DNA of 64,000 nucleotides from CAZYFH01 sp965197395 (GCA_965197395.1 CBDANB010000006.1:682001-746000); one strand, 5' to 3'. Shown: positions 52,822-62,999, counted from the stretch's first letter. The notes: a model not told the origin generated them from the sequence alone. Program-made: numbers and translations.

Positions 52822-53402
52822 ACCGCTAGTCCCCCGACGAGCACACACGATGGTACCTCTTGGACTCCTGCGGTGAGACGCCGGTAGGCGGAGCACCCGG
52901 ACGCTGCGGGACGTACGCGATCCGTATCCGTGACACGTGCAAGCGTGGCGATTCGTCGACACACTCGGTCAGCCACGCCCGTAACATGACAGTGCCGTGC
53001 GCACCCGTGCACGTGAGGTGCGGGCGCACATCTATCGCTCGCTCTCGGACCGCCACATCTCGGGAATTCGATCGCTGGATCTAGTGCGGTACACAAAATA
53101 GGGACATCGCTGTTCATAAATGAGACAAAGACAATGGAGTACTCTGTGTACACATGAATGACTCACGATGTATCCGTTCTCTCCCGTCGTACTTTTTCCC
53201 CAGCCGAACCGGTGTCGAACGTGTGGTGCCTCAAGACAGACCACGTCATCTCGTAGGACGACTCTCCCCAATGCGTATTATCTACGTAAGTTGTTTAAAT
53301 ATAGAGCCTTATTGAAAACAACAGAATTGGTCCAGAAATTGCTTACCACTACACATCGCGTCGGGTGCTCAAAGCCATCTGGGCGCGAGGGGGAACGAGG
53401 CA
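52822..53402. other. Intergenic region before the S8 protease; AT-richer stretch
   Basis: No gene was found in 580 bases. 53265-53345 is markedly richer in A and T than the surroundings (TTGTTTAAATATAGAG, TATTGAAAACAACAG) and could hold the promoter of the S8 gene, but no clear -35/-10 pair was chosen. Confidence 0.4.
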
Positions 53403-55598
53403 ATGCTATTCGCGTGTCCACGCACGCGTACCGTTGTGCCGCACCGGTCAGTCAGTCGAACGCAGCGGTCCAGACCCGCGCGGGCGCGAACGTGGAGCCG
53501 CTGCGCGCTTGTCGGCGCCCTGTTGACGACTGGGCTCGCGCTGGCGGCCTCGCTCCCGAACTGGATTCCACAAGACCAGCCGTCACACGGCCAGTTCTTG
53601 TCCGCTCCGACGGTCGCGCCTGCGGCACAGGTCGCACCAGACCTCCGCCAGGTTCGCGCGCCCCGGCGAGCGACGACACCCGTCAGCCCGCGGCGCCAAC
53701 CTCGGACCACGGTTGGTGAACCGGGTCAGTATGCGCGCGCACGGCTTCCGGCTCGCGCTCGGTCAGCCGAGCAGGCGCTCCCCGCGATTGCGTCGCCACA
53801 GCCTGGGGCGACCGGGCGAGGAGCCCAGCCGGTTCGATCGGCACCACCCCAGGCTTCCGAGGGGCCGCCGGCTGCCCTGGCCGAGCGGAAGCTCGATGTC
53901 GCGCTCCGTCAGGCGGCGGCCCGAGATCCCTCGGAGCCGTTACGCGTGATCATCCAGACGAAGCCGGGCCGGCGCGCGGCAACCGCCCTCGGGCTGGCTG
54001 GACGCGGGCGCCTCGTGCGTGCCGACCATCCGCTCATCGGGGGGTTCGCCGCCACCGTAGCGGCCGCCGACCTGCGTCCGCTCTCCGAAGACCCCAACAT
54101 CGAACAGATCTCGATTGACGCCGTGGTGCGCGCGAGTCAGGAACTCTACACCGCCGGTCCGGTCCTCCGCGACACGCTTGGGTTGAGAACGGGTGGCGGA
54201 GTGACGGCGGGAGGGTCCACGTGGAAGGGGCGAGGAATCCGTGTGGCGGTCGTCGACTCGGGGATTGAAAGGTCTCCGGATATCAACAGCGAACGGATCA
54301 CGGCCTTCTACGACTTCACGAACGGAGGCGTCGCCGTGGCGCCGTATGACGACTACGGTCACGGCACCCACGTGGCCGGGTTGATCGGCGGCAGCGGCGA
54401 CTTGTCCGAGGAGGAGTTCGAAGGCGTGGCGACGAGGGCTCACCTGATAGGCCTCAAGGTGCTCGATGCGAACGGCGTGGGGTACACGAGCGATGTCGTG
54501 GCGGCGATCGCGTTCGCCGTCCAGCACAAGGACGCGCTCGGGATCGATGTCATGAACCTGTCGCTCGGCCACCCGATCTACGAGCCGGCGGCGACCGATC
54601 CGCTGGTGCTCGCGGTCGAGCAGGCGGTGGCAGCCGGCATGTTCGTGGTGGTCTCGGCAGGCAACGACGGCAAGGACCCGACGACCGGTGAGGCGGGGTA
54701 TGCGGGGATCACGTCGCCGGGCAACGCGCCGTCGGCCATCACGGTGGGGGCCGTCGACATGAACTACACGGCCACGCGCGCTGACGACGTCGTGCCGGTC
54801 TACAGCTCGCGCGGGCCGACGTGGTACGACGCCTACGCGAAGCCGGATCTCGTGGCGCCCGCGCACCGGCTGGTCGCCACGGCGGCGCGCGAGAGCTCGC
54901 TTTACGCGACCCATCCGAACTTGATGGTGTTCGCGCAAGACGATGACGATGACGATGGCGCGAACTATCTGCGGCTGAGCGGCACCAGCATGGCGGCCGC
55001 GGTCACGAGTGGCGTCGTGGCGGTCATGCTCGAGGCGAGCCAGGGGCTCGGGACCGCAGACGACGACGACGACGACGACGACGCCCCTCCTCAGACGGCC
55101 AACCGCCTCACGCCGAACGCCGTCAGGGCGATCCTGCAATTCACGGCGTTCGAGATGGAAGGCTTCGATGCACTGACACAGGGCGCCGGCGCGCTGAACG
55201 CCGTCGGGGCCGTCCGGCTGGCGAACGCCATCAACACGTCGGCAGGCACCGGAGACTGGTGGCTCACGACCACGCTGACGCCGGCGGACATCATCGCCGG
55301 CGCCGGGCAGAGCTGGGCACAGCGCATCGTCTGGGGCGACCGGCTGGTCTGGGGCGACACGATTTATTGGAACGACCCCGCGTGGGCGCAGCGCATCGTC
55401 TGGGGCGACCGGCTCGTCTGGGGCGACCGCCTCGTCTGGGGCGACCTGACGGACGTGGTGATGGGCAACCGGCTGGTCTGGGGCGATCGTCTCGTCTGGG
55501 GCGATCGGCTTGTGTGGGGCGACCGCCTCGTCTGGGGTGACCTCGCCGGCGTGACGGGCGGCGCGAATAGCACTGCGACCGTCACGCTCGGGTACTGA
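53403..55598 (+). CDS. S8 subtilisin-like protease with WGD hexapeptide repeats and poly-Asp runs
   Basis: About 731 residues. A signal-like segment (ALVGALLTTGLALAASLP) and a Pro/Ala/Arg-rich linker precede the domain. The catalytic triad is Asp in VAVVDSGIERS, His in DDYGHGTHVAGLIGG and Ser in LSGTSMAAAVTSG; the oxyanion Asn is in VVVSAGNDGKDP. Two Asp runs (6 and 8 residues) lie around residues 515 and 553, flanking the Ser. From about 640 the protein repeats RLVWGD or RIVWGD about nine times with interruptions. Such repeats occur in acidobacterial S8 proteases without known role. Confidence 0.85.
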   Translation: MLFACPRTRTVVPHRSVSRTQRSRPARARTWSRCALVGALLTTGLALAASLPNWIPQDQPSHGQFLSAPTVAPAAQVAPDLRQVRAPRRATTPVSPRRQPRTTVGEPGQYARARLPARARSAEQALPAIASPQPGATGRGAQPVRSAPPQASEGPPAALAERKLDVALRQAAARDPSEPLRVIIQTKPGRRAATALGLAGRGRLVRADHPLIGGFAATVAAADLRPLSEDPNIEQISIDAVVRASQELYTAGPVLRDTLGLRTGGGVTAGGSTWKGRGIRVAVVDSGIERSPDINSERITAFYDFTNGGVAVAPYDDYGHGTHVAGLIGGSGDLSEEEFEGVATRAHLIGLKVLDANGVGYTSDVVAAIAFAVQHKDALGIDVMNLSLGHPIYEPAATDPLVLAVEQAVAAGMFVVVSAGNDGKDPTTGEAGYAGITSPGNAPSAITVGAVDMNYTATRADDVVPVYSSRGPTWYDAYAKPDLVAPAHRLVATAARESSLYATHPNLMVFAQDDDDDDGANYLRLSGTSMAAAVTSGVVAVMLEASQGLGTADDDDDDDDAPPQTANRLTPNAVRAILQFTAFEMEGFDALTQGAGALNAVGAVRLANAINTSAGTGDWWLTTTLTPADIIAGAGQSWAQRIVWGDRLVWGDTIYWNDPAWAQRIVWGDRLVWGDRLVWGDLTDVVMGNRLVWGDRLVWGDRLVWGDRLVWGDLAGVTGGANSTATVTLGY
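55318..55545 (+). repeat. Tandem 18-bp repeat coding for RLVWGD
   Basis: The unit CGGCTGGTCTGGGGCGAC and variants occur about nine times in frame. Third positions vary (CTG/CTC, CGG/CGC, GTC/GTG) while the amino acids stay constant, suggesting selection on the protein. Confidence 0.85.
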
Positions 55599-55619
55599 AG
55601 TGGCGCATGTGAATGTCCA

Positions 55620-55655
55620 GCAGGGAGCGCGGCCAGCCGGCCGCGCTCCCTTCCG
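55620..55655 (+). terminator. Hairpin after the S8 gene, likely intrinsic terminator
   Basis: GGGAGCGCGGCC and GGCCGCGCTCCC form a stem with a short loop, 24 bases after the stop, followed by TTCC. The run of T is short. Its place argues that the next gene starts downstream of it (55690). Confidence 0.6.
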
Positions 55656-55689
55656 CGTCAGGAATCCAGCGGTTCAGCAGGCACCGCGC

Positions 55690-56574
55690 ATGACCGGTCC
55701 CGTCAACGGCAATGGCCGCGCTGCGAGACTCGCCTTGCAGATTCGCGAGCGCACGGGCAAGCCTGGCTTCGAGCTGGTCGTCGGCTACCAAGACGGCTCT
55801 GCGCAGACATATCAGTTCGACGACGCCGGGGGGGTGATCTGGTCGGCGCTGGTCGAGCTGCAGGCCGGCCTGCACGGCGAGAGTCGGCAAGCGTTCGCGC
55901 AATCGCTCTGGTCGGCCCTGGAGCCTGCCGAGTCTGGGCGCTCACCTTCGACCGAGACCTGTGATCAGACGACGCGGTTCTCCACGCAGCGAAGGGTGGA
56001 TTGGTGGACGGAACTCCCGGTGCTGACATCGTCACGCGTGCTGCTCCGCGACCTGAAGCCAGACGACGCGCGGTCGCTGACATCGATGCTGGGAGCGCCA
56101 GAGGTCCAGCAGCATCTCTCACCCGGCCCGGCGACCGTGGAGGAGTTCGAGCGGTTCATCGGCTGGACCCAGCGGGCGCGCCAGGCCGGACGCTACATCT
56201 GCTTCGGCGTGGTACCGCACGGCCACAAGACGCCGATTGGCGTGTTTCAGCTCTGGCCGCTCGAGGCGACGTTCCAGACGGCCGAATGGGGCTTTGCGCT
56301 GGGCAGCCCGTTCTGGGGCACAGGATTGTTCCTGGAGTGCGCACGGCTCGTCACCCGGTTCGCTTTCGAAACCGTCGGCGTCCAGCGTCTGGAAGGACGA
56401 TCGGCCATCGAGAACGGCCGAGGCAATAGCGCATTGCGGAAGCTCGGTGCCGTGCCGGAGGGGCTGCTGCGCCGTTGCTTCCCCTGCAGCAGCGGCGCCA
56501 CTCGCGACCACGTCATGTGGTCGATCTTGGCCGAGGATTGGCGCCGCGGAACGGGCTGCGAGTCACTGAGATGA
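55690..56574 (+). CDS. GNAT-family acetyltransferase with N-terminal extension
   Basis: About 294 residues. The C-terminal 190 residues form a RimJ/RimL-like GNAT domain: SSRVLLRDLKPDDARSLTSM, WGFALGSPFWGTGLFLECAR for acetyl-CoA binding, then GVQRLEGRSAIENGRGNSAL. The N-terminal 90 residues (LQIRERTGKPGFELVVGYQD) are of unknown type. ATG at 55690 is chosen, as an earlier one would lie before the terminator hairpin. The TGA overlaps the next gene's ATG by four bases. Confidence 0.75.
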   Translation: MTGPVNGNGRAARLALQIRERTGKPGFELVVGYQDGSAQTYQFDDAGGVIWSALVELQAGLHGESRQAFAQSLWSALEPAESGRSPSTETCDQTTRFSTQRRVDWWTELPVLTSSRVLLRDLKPDDARSLTSMLGAPEVQQHLSPGPATVEEFERFIGWTQRARQAGRYICFGVVPHGHKTPIGVFQLWPLEATFQTAEWGFALGSPFWGTGLFLECARLVTRFAFETVGVQRLEGRSAIENGRGNSALRKLGAVPEGLLRRCFPCSSGATRDHVMWSILAEDWRRGTGCESLR

Positions 56575-58952
56575 CCGTCATCCCGTTGTCGCGCGCGGGC
56601 AAAGCGTATGTCTGGGCCGTCGCGGCCGCCGGCAGCGTGGCCGTCGTGTACGCGCTGGTCCAGCTCGCGCTCAGTCCGCCGCACGGCTACTGGCTCCTGG
56701 TGGCCGCTCTGATGCTGTTCGCCGGGCCATTCGCCATCCGCATTCCCTCGCTTCGGACCACCATCTCCGCCTCCGAGGCGTTCGTGTTCGCGCTGGTCCT
56801 GTTCTTCGGCCCGGCGCCGGCGACCGCGACCGTGGCGCTGGATGGAGTCTTCGTCTCACTCCGCGCGAAGAACCGAACCTTCCATCGGGCGGTGTTCGCC
56901 ATCACCGAGCCCGCCCTCTCGGTGTGGGTCTCGGCCCAGCTCTTCTACGCGTTGACCGGCGGCGAGCCGCTGTTCAATCAGACGCTGGAGGTCCTGCCGC
57001 TCTTGCTCCCGTTGCACGCGCTGGTGGCGTGCCATTTTCTGCTGAACAGCTTCTTGACGGCGACGGCGGCCTGGCTCGAGTCGCAAGTCACACCTTTGCA
57101 GTTCCTGCGCAACCAGTCGTTGCACCTGTCGCTCAGCTATATCGCCAGCGCCTGCCTAGTGCTGCTTCTGGCGCTCAACGCCGGCCAACTCGGCGTGGCG
57201 GCGGTCGGCGTGTTGATCCCGTTGCTCGCGATTTTGTACATCTCTTCGAAGGTGGCCGTCGAGCGGACGGAGACGCAGGCGGCGCTGCGGGAATCGGAGG
57301 CGCGATTCCGAGAGCTGGCTCAACACATCAACGAAGTGTTGTGGGTGGTGGACGCGGAGTCGGCGGATTTCCTTTATGTCAGCCCGGCCTACGAGCGGAT
57401 CTGGGGACGACCCCTCAACACGGGGCCGGGACAGCGCGCTGATTGGACAAACGGTATCCACGAAGCAGACCGCGAAAGGGTCCGGAACGCGTTACGAGAG
57501 AACGCGCTCACGGGGACGTTTAAGGAGGAGTGCCGCGTGGTGCGACCCGATGGGACGACCCGTTGGGTCAACGCCAGCGGCTTTCCGGTCAAGGACCAAG
57601 ACGGTCTGGTCCGGCGCATCGTCGGCACCGCGGAGGACGTCACGGAGCGACGGAAGCTCGAGCACCAACTGGTTCGGTCGCAGAAAATGGAAGGCATCGG
57701 ACGGTTGGCAGGCGGCATCGCCCACGACTTCAACAACGTCCTGACGGCCATCCTCGGCTATAGCGAGCTGGTCCTCATGCAGATCGACAAGAGCAAGCCG
57801 ATCTGGAACGACATTCACGAGATCCGGAAGGCCGGCAAACGGGCGGCCTCGCTCACGCGCCAACTACTCGCCTTCAGCCGGCAGCAAGTTCTCAAGATGG
57901 ACGTCCTCGACCTGAACACCGTCGTGCGAGACGTTGAGAAAATGCTCCAGTGCCTGATCGGCGACGATATCGTCATCGATACGCATCTAGCCAGCGACCT
58001 ACGGCACATCAAGGCGGACGCCAGTCAACTGGAGCAGATTCTCGTGAATCTGGCCGTGAATGCCCGCGACGCGATGGATCGGGGTGGGACGCTAGCGATC
58101 AAGACAGCGAACATGGAGCTGGACGACACGGATGCCGTAGACTGCGTGCTCCCCAGGGGGCGTTACACCACGTTGGTGGTGAGCGACACCGGATGTGGCA
58201 TGGATGAGCCCACCAGGGCCCACGTCTTCGAGCCGTTCTTCACGACCAAGGAGATCGGGAAGGGAACGGGCCTTGGCCTTTCGACGGTGTACGGGACCGT
58301 CAAGCAGCTGGGCGGCTATATCGCGTTGGACACACGCCCCCTGCAGGGCACGACCTTCACGATCTACCTGCCCCAGACCGGCGACCGTCTCGAGCCGGCG
58401 ACCGCGCGTCACGATTCGTCGCTGCCGGTCGGCAAGGAAAGGGTCTTGCTCGTCGAAGATGACGAGGCCGTTCGCACGTTCGCGGCCAGCGTCCTGAGGC
58501 GCGTTGGCTACAGCGTCCGAGAAGCCGGCACGCCTAACGAAGCGCTGGCCCTCTCACGCAATGCCGATGTGCCCTTCGATCTCTTCCTGACGGACGTGGT
58601 CATGCCCGACATGAACGGAAAGGAGATGGTGGACCTCCTGCCGCCCGGACCTCACGCGAAGGTCCTCTACATGTCTGGCTATAGCGAGGACTTCTTCGGA
58701 AGTGGCATCCTGCACGCCGCCCGCGATCCGTTGCTGCGAAAGCCGTTTACCGCCGACGCGCTACTTCGCGCGGTGCGGCGGGTGCTGGACGGGCGTACGG
58801 TCGCCGTGAACGAGCATCTCGACCACTCGGCGGTGTCGGTCGGGCCCGCGGCCGGGCAACGGAAACCAGGCGTCGGCAGCAAGGCTCGACGACCGCTCAT
58901 CGCATCCGCGGTCGGCGAACTATCGAGTTCCTCCGTCTCCACGAGCGTCTGA
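56571..58952 (+). CDS. Membrane hybrid sensor histidine kinase
   Basis: About 793 residues. An N-terminal membrane domain of about 220 residues with 7 or 8 hydrophobic segments is followed by PAS (LAQHINEVLWVVDAESADFL), H-box GRLAGGIAHDFNNVLTAILG, N-box LEQILVNLAVNARDAM, G1 VVSDTGCGMDEP and G2 KGTGLGLSTVYG. A receiver with VLLVEDDEAVRTFAAS and Asp in FLTDVVMPDMNG ends the protein. Domain order is standard for this HisKA group. The membrane domain is shared with the next gene. Coupled to the GNAT gene by ATGA. Confidence 0.9.
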   Translation: MTVIPLSRAGKAYVWAVAAAGSVAVVYALVQLALSPPHGYWLLVAALMLFAGPFAIRIPSLRTTISASEAFVFALVLFFGPAPATATVALDGVFVSLRAKNRTFHRAVFAITEPALSVWVSAQLFYALTGGEPLFNQTLEVLPLLLPLHALVACHFLLNSFLTATAAWLESQVTPLQFLRNQSLHLSLSYIASACLVLLLALNAGQLGVAAVGVLIPLLAILYISSKVAVERTETQAALRESEARFRELAQHINEVLWVVDAESADFLYVSPAYERIWGRPLNTGPGQRADWTNGIHEADRERVRNALRENALTGTFKEECRVVRPDGTTRWVNASGFPVKDQDGLVRRIVGTAEDVTERRKLEHQLVRSQKMEGIGRLAGGIAHDFNNVLTAILGYSELVLMQIDKSKPIWNDIHEIRKAGKRAASLTRQLLAFSRQQVLKMDVLDLNTVVRDVEKMLQCLIGDDIVIDTHLASDLRHIKADASQLEQILVNLAVNARDAMDRGGTLAIKTANMELDDTDAVDCVLPRGRYTTLVVSDTGCGMDEPTRAHVFEPFFTTKEIGKGTGLGLSTVYGTVKQLGGYIALDTRPLQGTTFTIYLPQTGDRLEPATARHDSSLPVGKERVLLVEDDEAVRTFAASVLRRVGYSVREAGTPNEALALSRNADVPFDLFLTDVVMPDMNGKEMVDLLPPGPHAKVLYMSGYSEDFFGSGILHAARDPLLRKPFTADALLRAVRRVLDGRTVAVNEHLDHSAVSVGPAAGQRKPGVGSKARRPLIASAVGELSSSSVSTSV

Positions 58953-58953
58953 G

Positions 58954-60981
58954 ATGGCTGCCCTCTCTTTGTCGCGCGCGGGGAGAGCGTATGTCTCGGT
59001 CGTTGTAGCCGCGGGCAGCGGCGTCATCATCTACGCGTTGCTCCAGCTCAGCGTCGATCCGCCGCACCACTATTGGCTCCTCCTGGCCGTCCTGACGCTG
59101 TTCAGCGGACCTCTCGCGATCCGGGTCCACTCGATCCGGACGACCATCTCCGTCTCCGAGACCTTCGTGTTCGCATCGGTCTTGTTGTTCGGCCCGGCAC
59201 CCGCAGCGTTGACCGCGGCGCTGGATGGGCTGATGGTGTCGCTCTGGGCGCGGCACAAGAACGGGTATCGGACGCTGTTCAACATCGCCGAGCCGGCCGT
59301 GTCGGTCTGGGTCGCGGCTCAGTTGTTCTACGCGCTGGCGGGCGTCGAGCCGCTGTGGGGGCAGGCGGTGGAACTCGGTCAGCTCTGGCTGCCGTTGCTG
59401 GTCCTGACGACGAGCTACTTTCTGCTCAACGGTTGGCTCCTGGCGACGGCGGTGTGGCTCGAGACCAAGGTCTCGCCGCCGCGGTTCCTGCGCAAGCAGT
59501 TACCGCAGTTGTGTCTCAATCACTTCGCGAGCGTCTGCTTCGTGGTCTTGCTCGTGCTGAACGCGGATCGTCTCAGTGTCGCGGCGATGGCGGTGTTTAT
59601 CCCGCTGCTTGTGATGTCGTACGCCTCATCGAGGCTCTCGATGGCGCGCGTCGAAGAAACGAATTCCCACCTGAGTGAGGTGAACACGCTGTATCTCTCG
59701 ACGATCGAAGCGTTCGCACTGGCGGTCGAGGCCAAGGATCAGATCACCCACGGGCACATCCAGCGTGTCCAGGTGCAGGCGGTCGCGCTGGCGAAGGCGC
59801 TCGGCGTGACCGACGCGATCCACATCAAGGCCATCGAAGCGGCAGCGCTCCTCCACGACCTCGGCAAGCTGGCGGTGCCAGAACACATCCTCAACAAGCC
59901 GAGCGCCCTGACGCCCGAGGAATTCGATCGAATGAAGACCCATGCGAGCGTGGGCGCCGACATCCTGTCGACCATCGATTTCCCGTACCCGGTCACCCCG
60001 ATCGTTCGGTATCACCACGAACGATGGGACGGAACCGGCTATCCCGATGGCCTCACGCGCGAAGAGATTCCGATCGGTGCCCGGATCCTCGCGGTGGTCG
60101 ATTGTTTCGACGCGTTGACCTCGGATCGGCCGTACCGGCGCCGGCTCCCGAGCCAGGAGGCGCTCGATATCGTCCGGTCACGTCGAGGCACGATGTACGA
60201 TCCGACCGTCGTTGACCGATTCGTCGAAACCTATGCCACGGTGCCGTCCGACGCGGCCCACTCGACCAAGACGAGTGGGGGCGACGTGGCGACGTCTGGC
60301 GTGTCCCTGGCGGAGTTCGCTCAAGCGACGCATCGCGAGCCGCACTCCGGGGACACGCGCGAGCAGCGGCCAGCGCTGGAGCGTGAAGACCGTATGACGC
60401 TCCCCGACGGTGAGAAGTGCCTGACCGAGACCGTCCAGGGCATCGCGCGCTACCTGACCACGGTGACTCCCGGCGCCGTCTGCGTGCTGTACGAGTACAA
60501 AGCCGTCACGAACGCGCTGGTTCCGTCGTACGTATCCAGCGAGAAGCACTCTTTTCTACGCAGCGTGACCATACCGCTCGGCGGGCGGCTGACCGGATGG
60601 GTCGGGGCAAATCGCCAGACCATCGTGAATTCGGATGCGGGGCTCGATCTGGGCGATCTGGTCGACACGCGCGAGCCACGACTCCGTACGTGCCTCAGCA
60701 CGCCACTGGTGCGAGACGACACGCTTCTCGGAGTCCTCACCGTCTATGCTTCTGATCCCGCCGCGTTCAACGGTCAGCACACCCGGATCGTGGAGTTGCT
60801 AGCCAAGGAAGGGGTCGGGTCCGGACGCGACAGTCGGCGGGAGCCCAGCGAGCGGATGCTGGCTAGCACCAGCTGTCAAGCGGGGAGACGAGAGTCGGAG
60901 AGGTCGCGGATACAAGAAGCTACGAGCAACGCTGCCATGGTGGTGCCACGTACGATAGCCGCACACGTGCCGGAAGGGTGA
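58954..60981 (+). CDS. HD-GYP phosphodiesterase with paralogous membrane domain and C-terminal GAF
   Basis: About 675 residues. The first 220 residues are paralogous to those of the kinase at 56571 (SLSRAGRAYVSVVVAAGSGV, SIRTTISVSETFVFASVLLF). HD-GYP follows: AVEAKDQITHGHIQRVQVQA, ALLHDLGKLAVPEHILNKPS, THASVGADIL and ERWDGTGYPDGLTREEIPIG, all metal ligands present. A GAF-like domain occupies about 450-610 (LRTCLSTPLVRDDTLLGVLT). The start is one base after the kinase stop, so they are co-transcribed. Confidence 0.88.
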   Translation: MAALSLSRAGRAYVSVVVAAGSGVIIYALLQLSVDPPHHYWLLLAVLTLFSGPLAIRVHSIRTTISVSETFVFASVLLFGPAPAALTAALDGLMVSLWARHKNGYRTLFNIAEPAVSVWVAAQLFYALAGVEPLWGQAVELGQLWLPLLVLTTSYFLLNGWLLATAVWLETKVSPPRFLRKQLPQLCLNHFASVCFVVLLVLNADRLSVAAMAVFIPLLVMSYASSRLSMARVEETNSHLSEVNTLYLSTIEAFALAVEAKDQITHGHIQRVQVQAVALAKALGVTDAIHIKAIEAAALLHDLGKLAVPEHILNKPSALTPEEFDRMKTHASVGADILSTIDFPYPVTPIVRYHHERWDGTGYPDGLTREEIPIGARILAVVDCFDALTSDRPYRRRLPSQEALDIVRSRRGTMYDPTVVDRFVETYATVPSDAAHSTKTSGGDVATSGVSLAEFAQATHREPHSGDTREQRPALEREDRMTLPDGEKCLTETVQGIARYLTTVTPGAVCVLYEYKAVTNALVPSYVSSEKHSFLRSVTIPLGGRLTGWVGANRQTIVNSDAGLDLGDLVDTREPRLRTCLSTPLVRDDTLLGVLTVYASDPAAFNGQHTRIVELLAKEGVGSGRDSRREPSERMLASTSCQAGRRESERSRIQEATSNAAMVVPRTIAAHVPEG

Positions 60982-61092
60982 GGCCACCCGCGCGCGCGTC
61001 ATGTGAGGCGGGCACCCGCTGCCTCGGCGCCCGTCAGTCCTTCCGGCCCCCCGAGGCCGCGCTCACGGGCGGTCGCGCACGGACGACCCGCT

Positions 61093-62889
61093 TCAACTCA
61101 GCGACGCCTTCTCCGCGTCTCCCATCTCGACCCCACCGTCCGGGAAATACTCGCGCCACCGCTCCGTCACCCGCGCGGCGATGTCGGGTCGGCACGACAG
61201 CTCCTTCGGGTAGGACGGTTTGAGCCGCGCGTCGATCACGATCGGCGGCGTGTACGACAGGTGGTGGCGGACAACACGGGTCTCGGCGGCATGGATGTCG
61301 GCGGCCGGCTCGAACCGCGTGAAGGTGGTCCAGAGAAAGTTCATGTCGGACGCCACCGCGCGTGCCGGCTCGTCCGACAGCACCACGAGCGGCCACTCCC
61401 GAAAGGCCGGGTCCCGCGCCAGACGCTCCGCGGCGCGCGGCTCCGTCACGTAGTCAGGTCCTCCGACGACGAGGCAGCCGGGACAGAAGGGGTGGATCGC
61501 GGTCACGCCGCGTGGGACCTCCGCCACCTGCGGCTCCGCCGGTAGCGTCCGCACCGGCGGCCCGAGGCCGAGCCAGACACCCTTCGAGCCCTCGTTCACC
61601 TCCGGACCCGTGTAGTCGAGCGTGTCCATCGAGAGATTGGAGAAAACGTACAGATCCGTCTCCGCGTTCGTGCGCTCCATCAGGTGGACGAGCGTCCGCC
61701 TGAAGTCCTTCAGGTCGACCGTTTGGTCCGTCAGGAGCAGGAACTTCGTCAGCGACAGTTGTCCCTCACCGAGAATCCTGAACGCACTCGCCATCGCTTC
61801 GCGGCCGTACCGCTGTCGCACGACCGCGGCGGCCAGCCCGTGGTAGCCGGTCTCGCCATACGACCAGAGATCGACGACACCGGGCATCACGAGCGGAAAG
61901 AGTGGCGAGAGCAGCTCCTGGAGGAGGTCGCCGATGAAGAAGTCCTCCTGCCGCGGCTTGCCGACCACGGTGGCGGGATAGATCGCATCGCGCCGATGGG
62001 CCATGCGTTGGACCGAGAAGACCGGATAGTCGTGCCTCAATGAGTAGTAGCCGTAGTGGTCACCAAAGGGTCCTTCTGGGCGCCGTGTGTGGGGCGCGAC
62101 GGACCCGATGAGCGCGAACTCGGCGTCGCCGATGAGACGATGCGGCCCGACGCCATCGACGACCGGTAGGCGACGCCCGGCGATCAGCGACGCCAGCAGC
62201 AGCTCCGGGACGTTTTCCGGCAACGGGGCAATCGCGGCGAGGATCAGCGCGGGTGGCCCGCCCAGGAAGACGGTCGCCGACAGCGGCAGCTCCTGTGCCT
62301 CCGCGGCCGCGTAGTGGAAGCCGCCGCCCCGGCCGATCTGCCAGTGCATGCCGGTGGTGCGATCGTCGTAGCGCTGGAGGCGATACACGCCGAGGTTGTG
62401 GCCAGGCCGGTCCGGATGCTCGGTGTAGACCAGCGGCAGCGTGACGAAGGGCCCGCCGTCGTCCGGCCAGCTCGTCAGGGCCGGCAATTGGCCGAGCCGC
62501 ACGTCATCGGTCACCACGTCCGTGACCGGTCCCCGGCGACGCCGTCGCGTGCCGACGGTACGCAATGCGCCGGCCACGTCTCGCGCGGCCCACAGCTTGG
62601 CGGGCGTCGGCGGCATCAGCGTTTCCGCCAGCTCGGCGACGCGCTTGATGAGCTGGAGCGGCCGCGTGCCGAACGCCAGCTCCGCCCGGCGCGCCGTCCC
62701 GAAGAGGTTCGTGACCAGCGGAAAGGCGGCGCCGGCCACGTTGGTGAACAGGAGCGCCGGGCCGCCGGCCGCGATCACCCGGCGGTGGATCTCGGCCGCC
62801 TCGAGGTTCGCATCGACCTGGGCGTCGATGACGGCAAGGTCGCCGTCACGCTTCAGCTGGTCGATGAACGTACGGAGATCGGGAAACAT
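61093..62889 (-). CDS. UbiD-family decarboxylase
   Basis: About 598 residues. prFMN-dependent (de)carboxylase, close to the menaquinone-precursor or aromatic-acid branches. FPDLRTFIDQLKRDGDLAVI is the family start. The prFMN/metal site contains NLGVYRLQRYDDRTTGMHWQ, and the catalytic E-R-D set probably includes PEGPFGDHYGYYSLRHDYPV. No UbiX gene is nearby. The substrate cannot be deduced. Confidence 0.88.
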   Translation of the reverse strand: MFPDLRTFIDQLKRDGDLAVIDAQVDANLEAAEIHRRVIAAGGPALLFTNVAGAAFPLVTNLFGTARRAELAFGTRPLQLIKRVAELAETLMPPTPAKLWAARDVAGALRTVGTRRRRRGPVTDVVTDDVRLGQLPALTSWPDDGGPFVTLPLVYTEHPDRPGHNLGVYRLQRYDDRTTGMHWQIGRGGGFHYAAAEAQELPLSATVFLGGPPALILAAIAPLPENVPELLLASLIAGRRLPVVDGVGPHRLIGDAEFALIGSVAPHTRRPEGPFGDHYGYYSLRHDYPVFSVQRMAHRRDAIYPATVVGKPRQEDFFIGDLLQELLSPLFPLVMPGVVDLWSYGETGYHGLAAAVVRQRYGREAMASAFRILGEGQLSLTKFLLLTDQTVDLKDFRRTLVHLMERTNAETDLYVFSNLSMDTLDYTGPEVNEGSKGVWLGLGPPVRTLPAEPQVAEVPRGVTAIHPFCPGCLVVGGPDYVTEPRAAERLARDPAFREWPLVVLSDEPARAVASDMNFLWTTFTRFEPAADIHAAETRVVRHHLSYTPPIVIDARLKPSYPKELSCRPDIAARVTERWREYFPDGGVEMGDAEKASLS

Positions 62890-62999
62890 GGGTGAACGCC
62901 CTGCGGACCGGCGGTCGCCTCGAAGAGCATACTCGGCCGCGGGACCTCCATCGGGCCGGTCTGTTGAAAGCGCCGACAGGCAGAGACTATGATCCGCGG

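Noticed and set aside
55318..55545. Possible CRISPR or satellite array
   Set aside because: 18-bp units are in frame and code for RLVWGD inside the S8 protease; no spacers.
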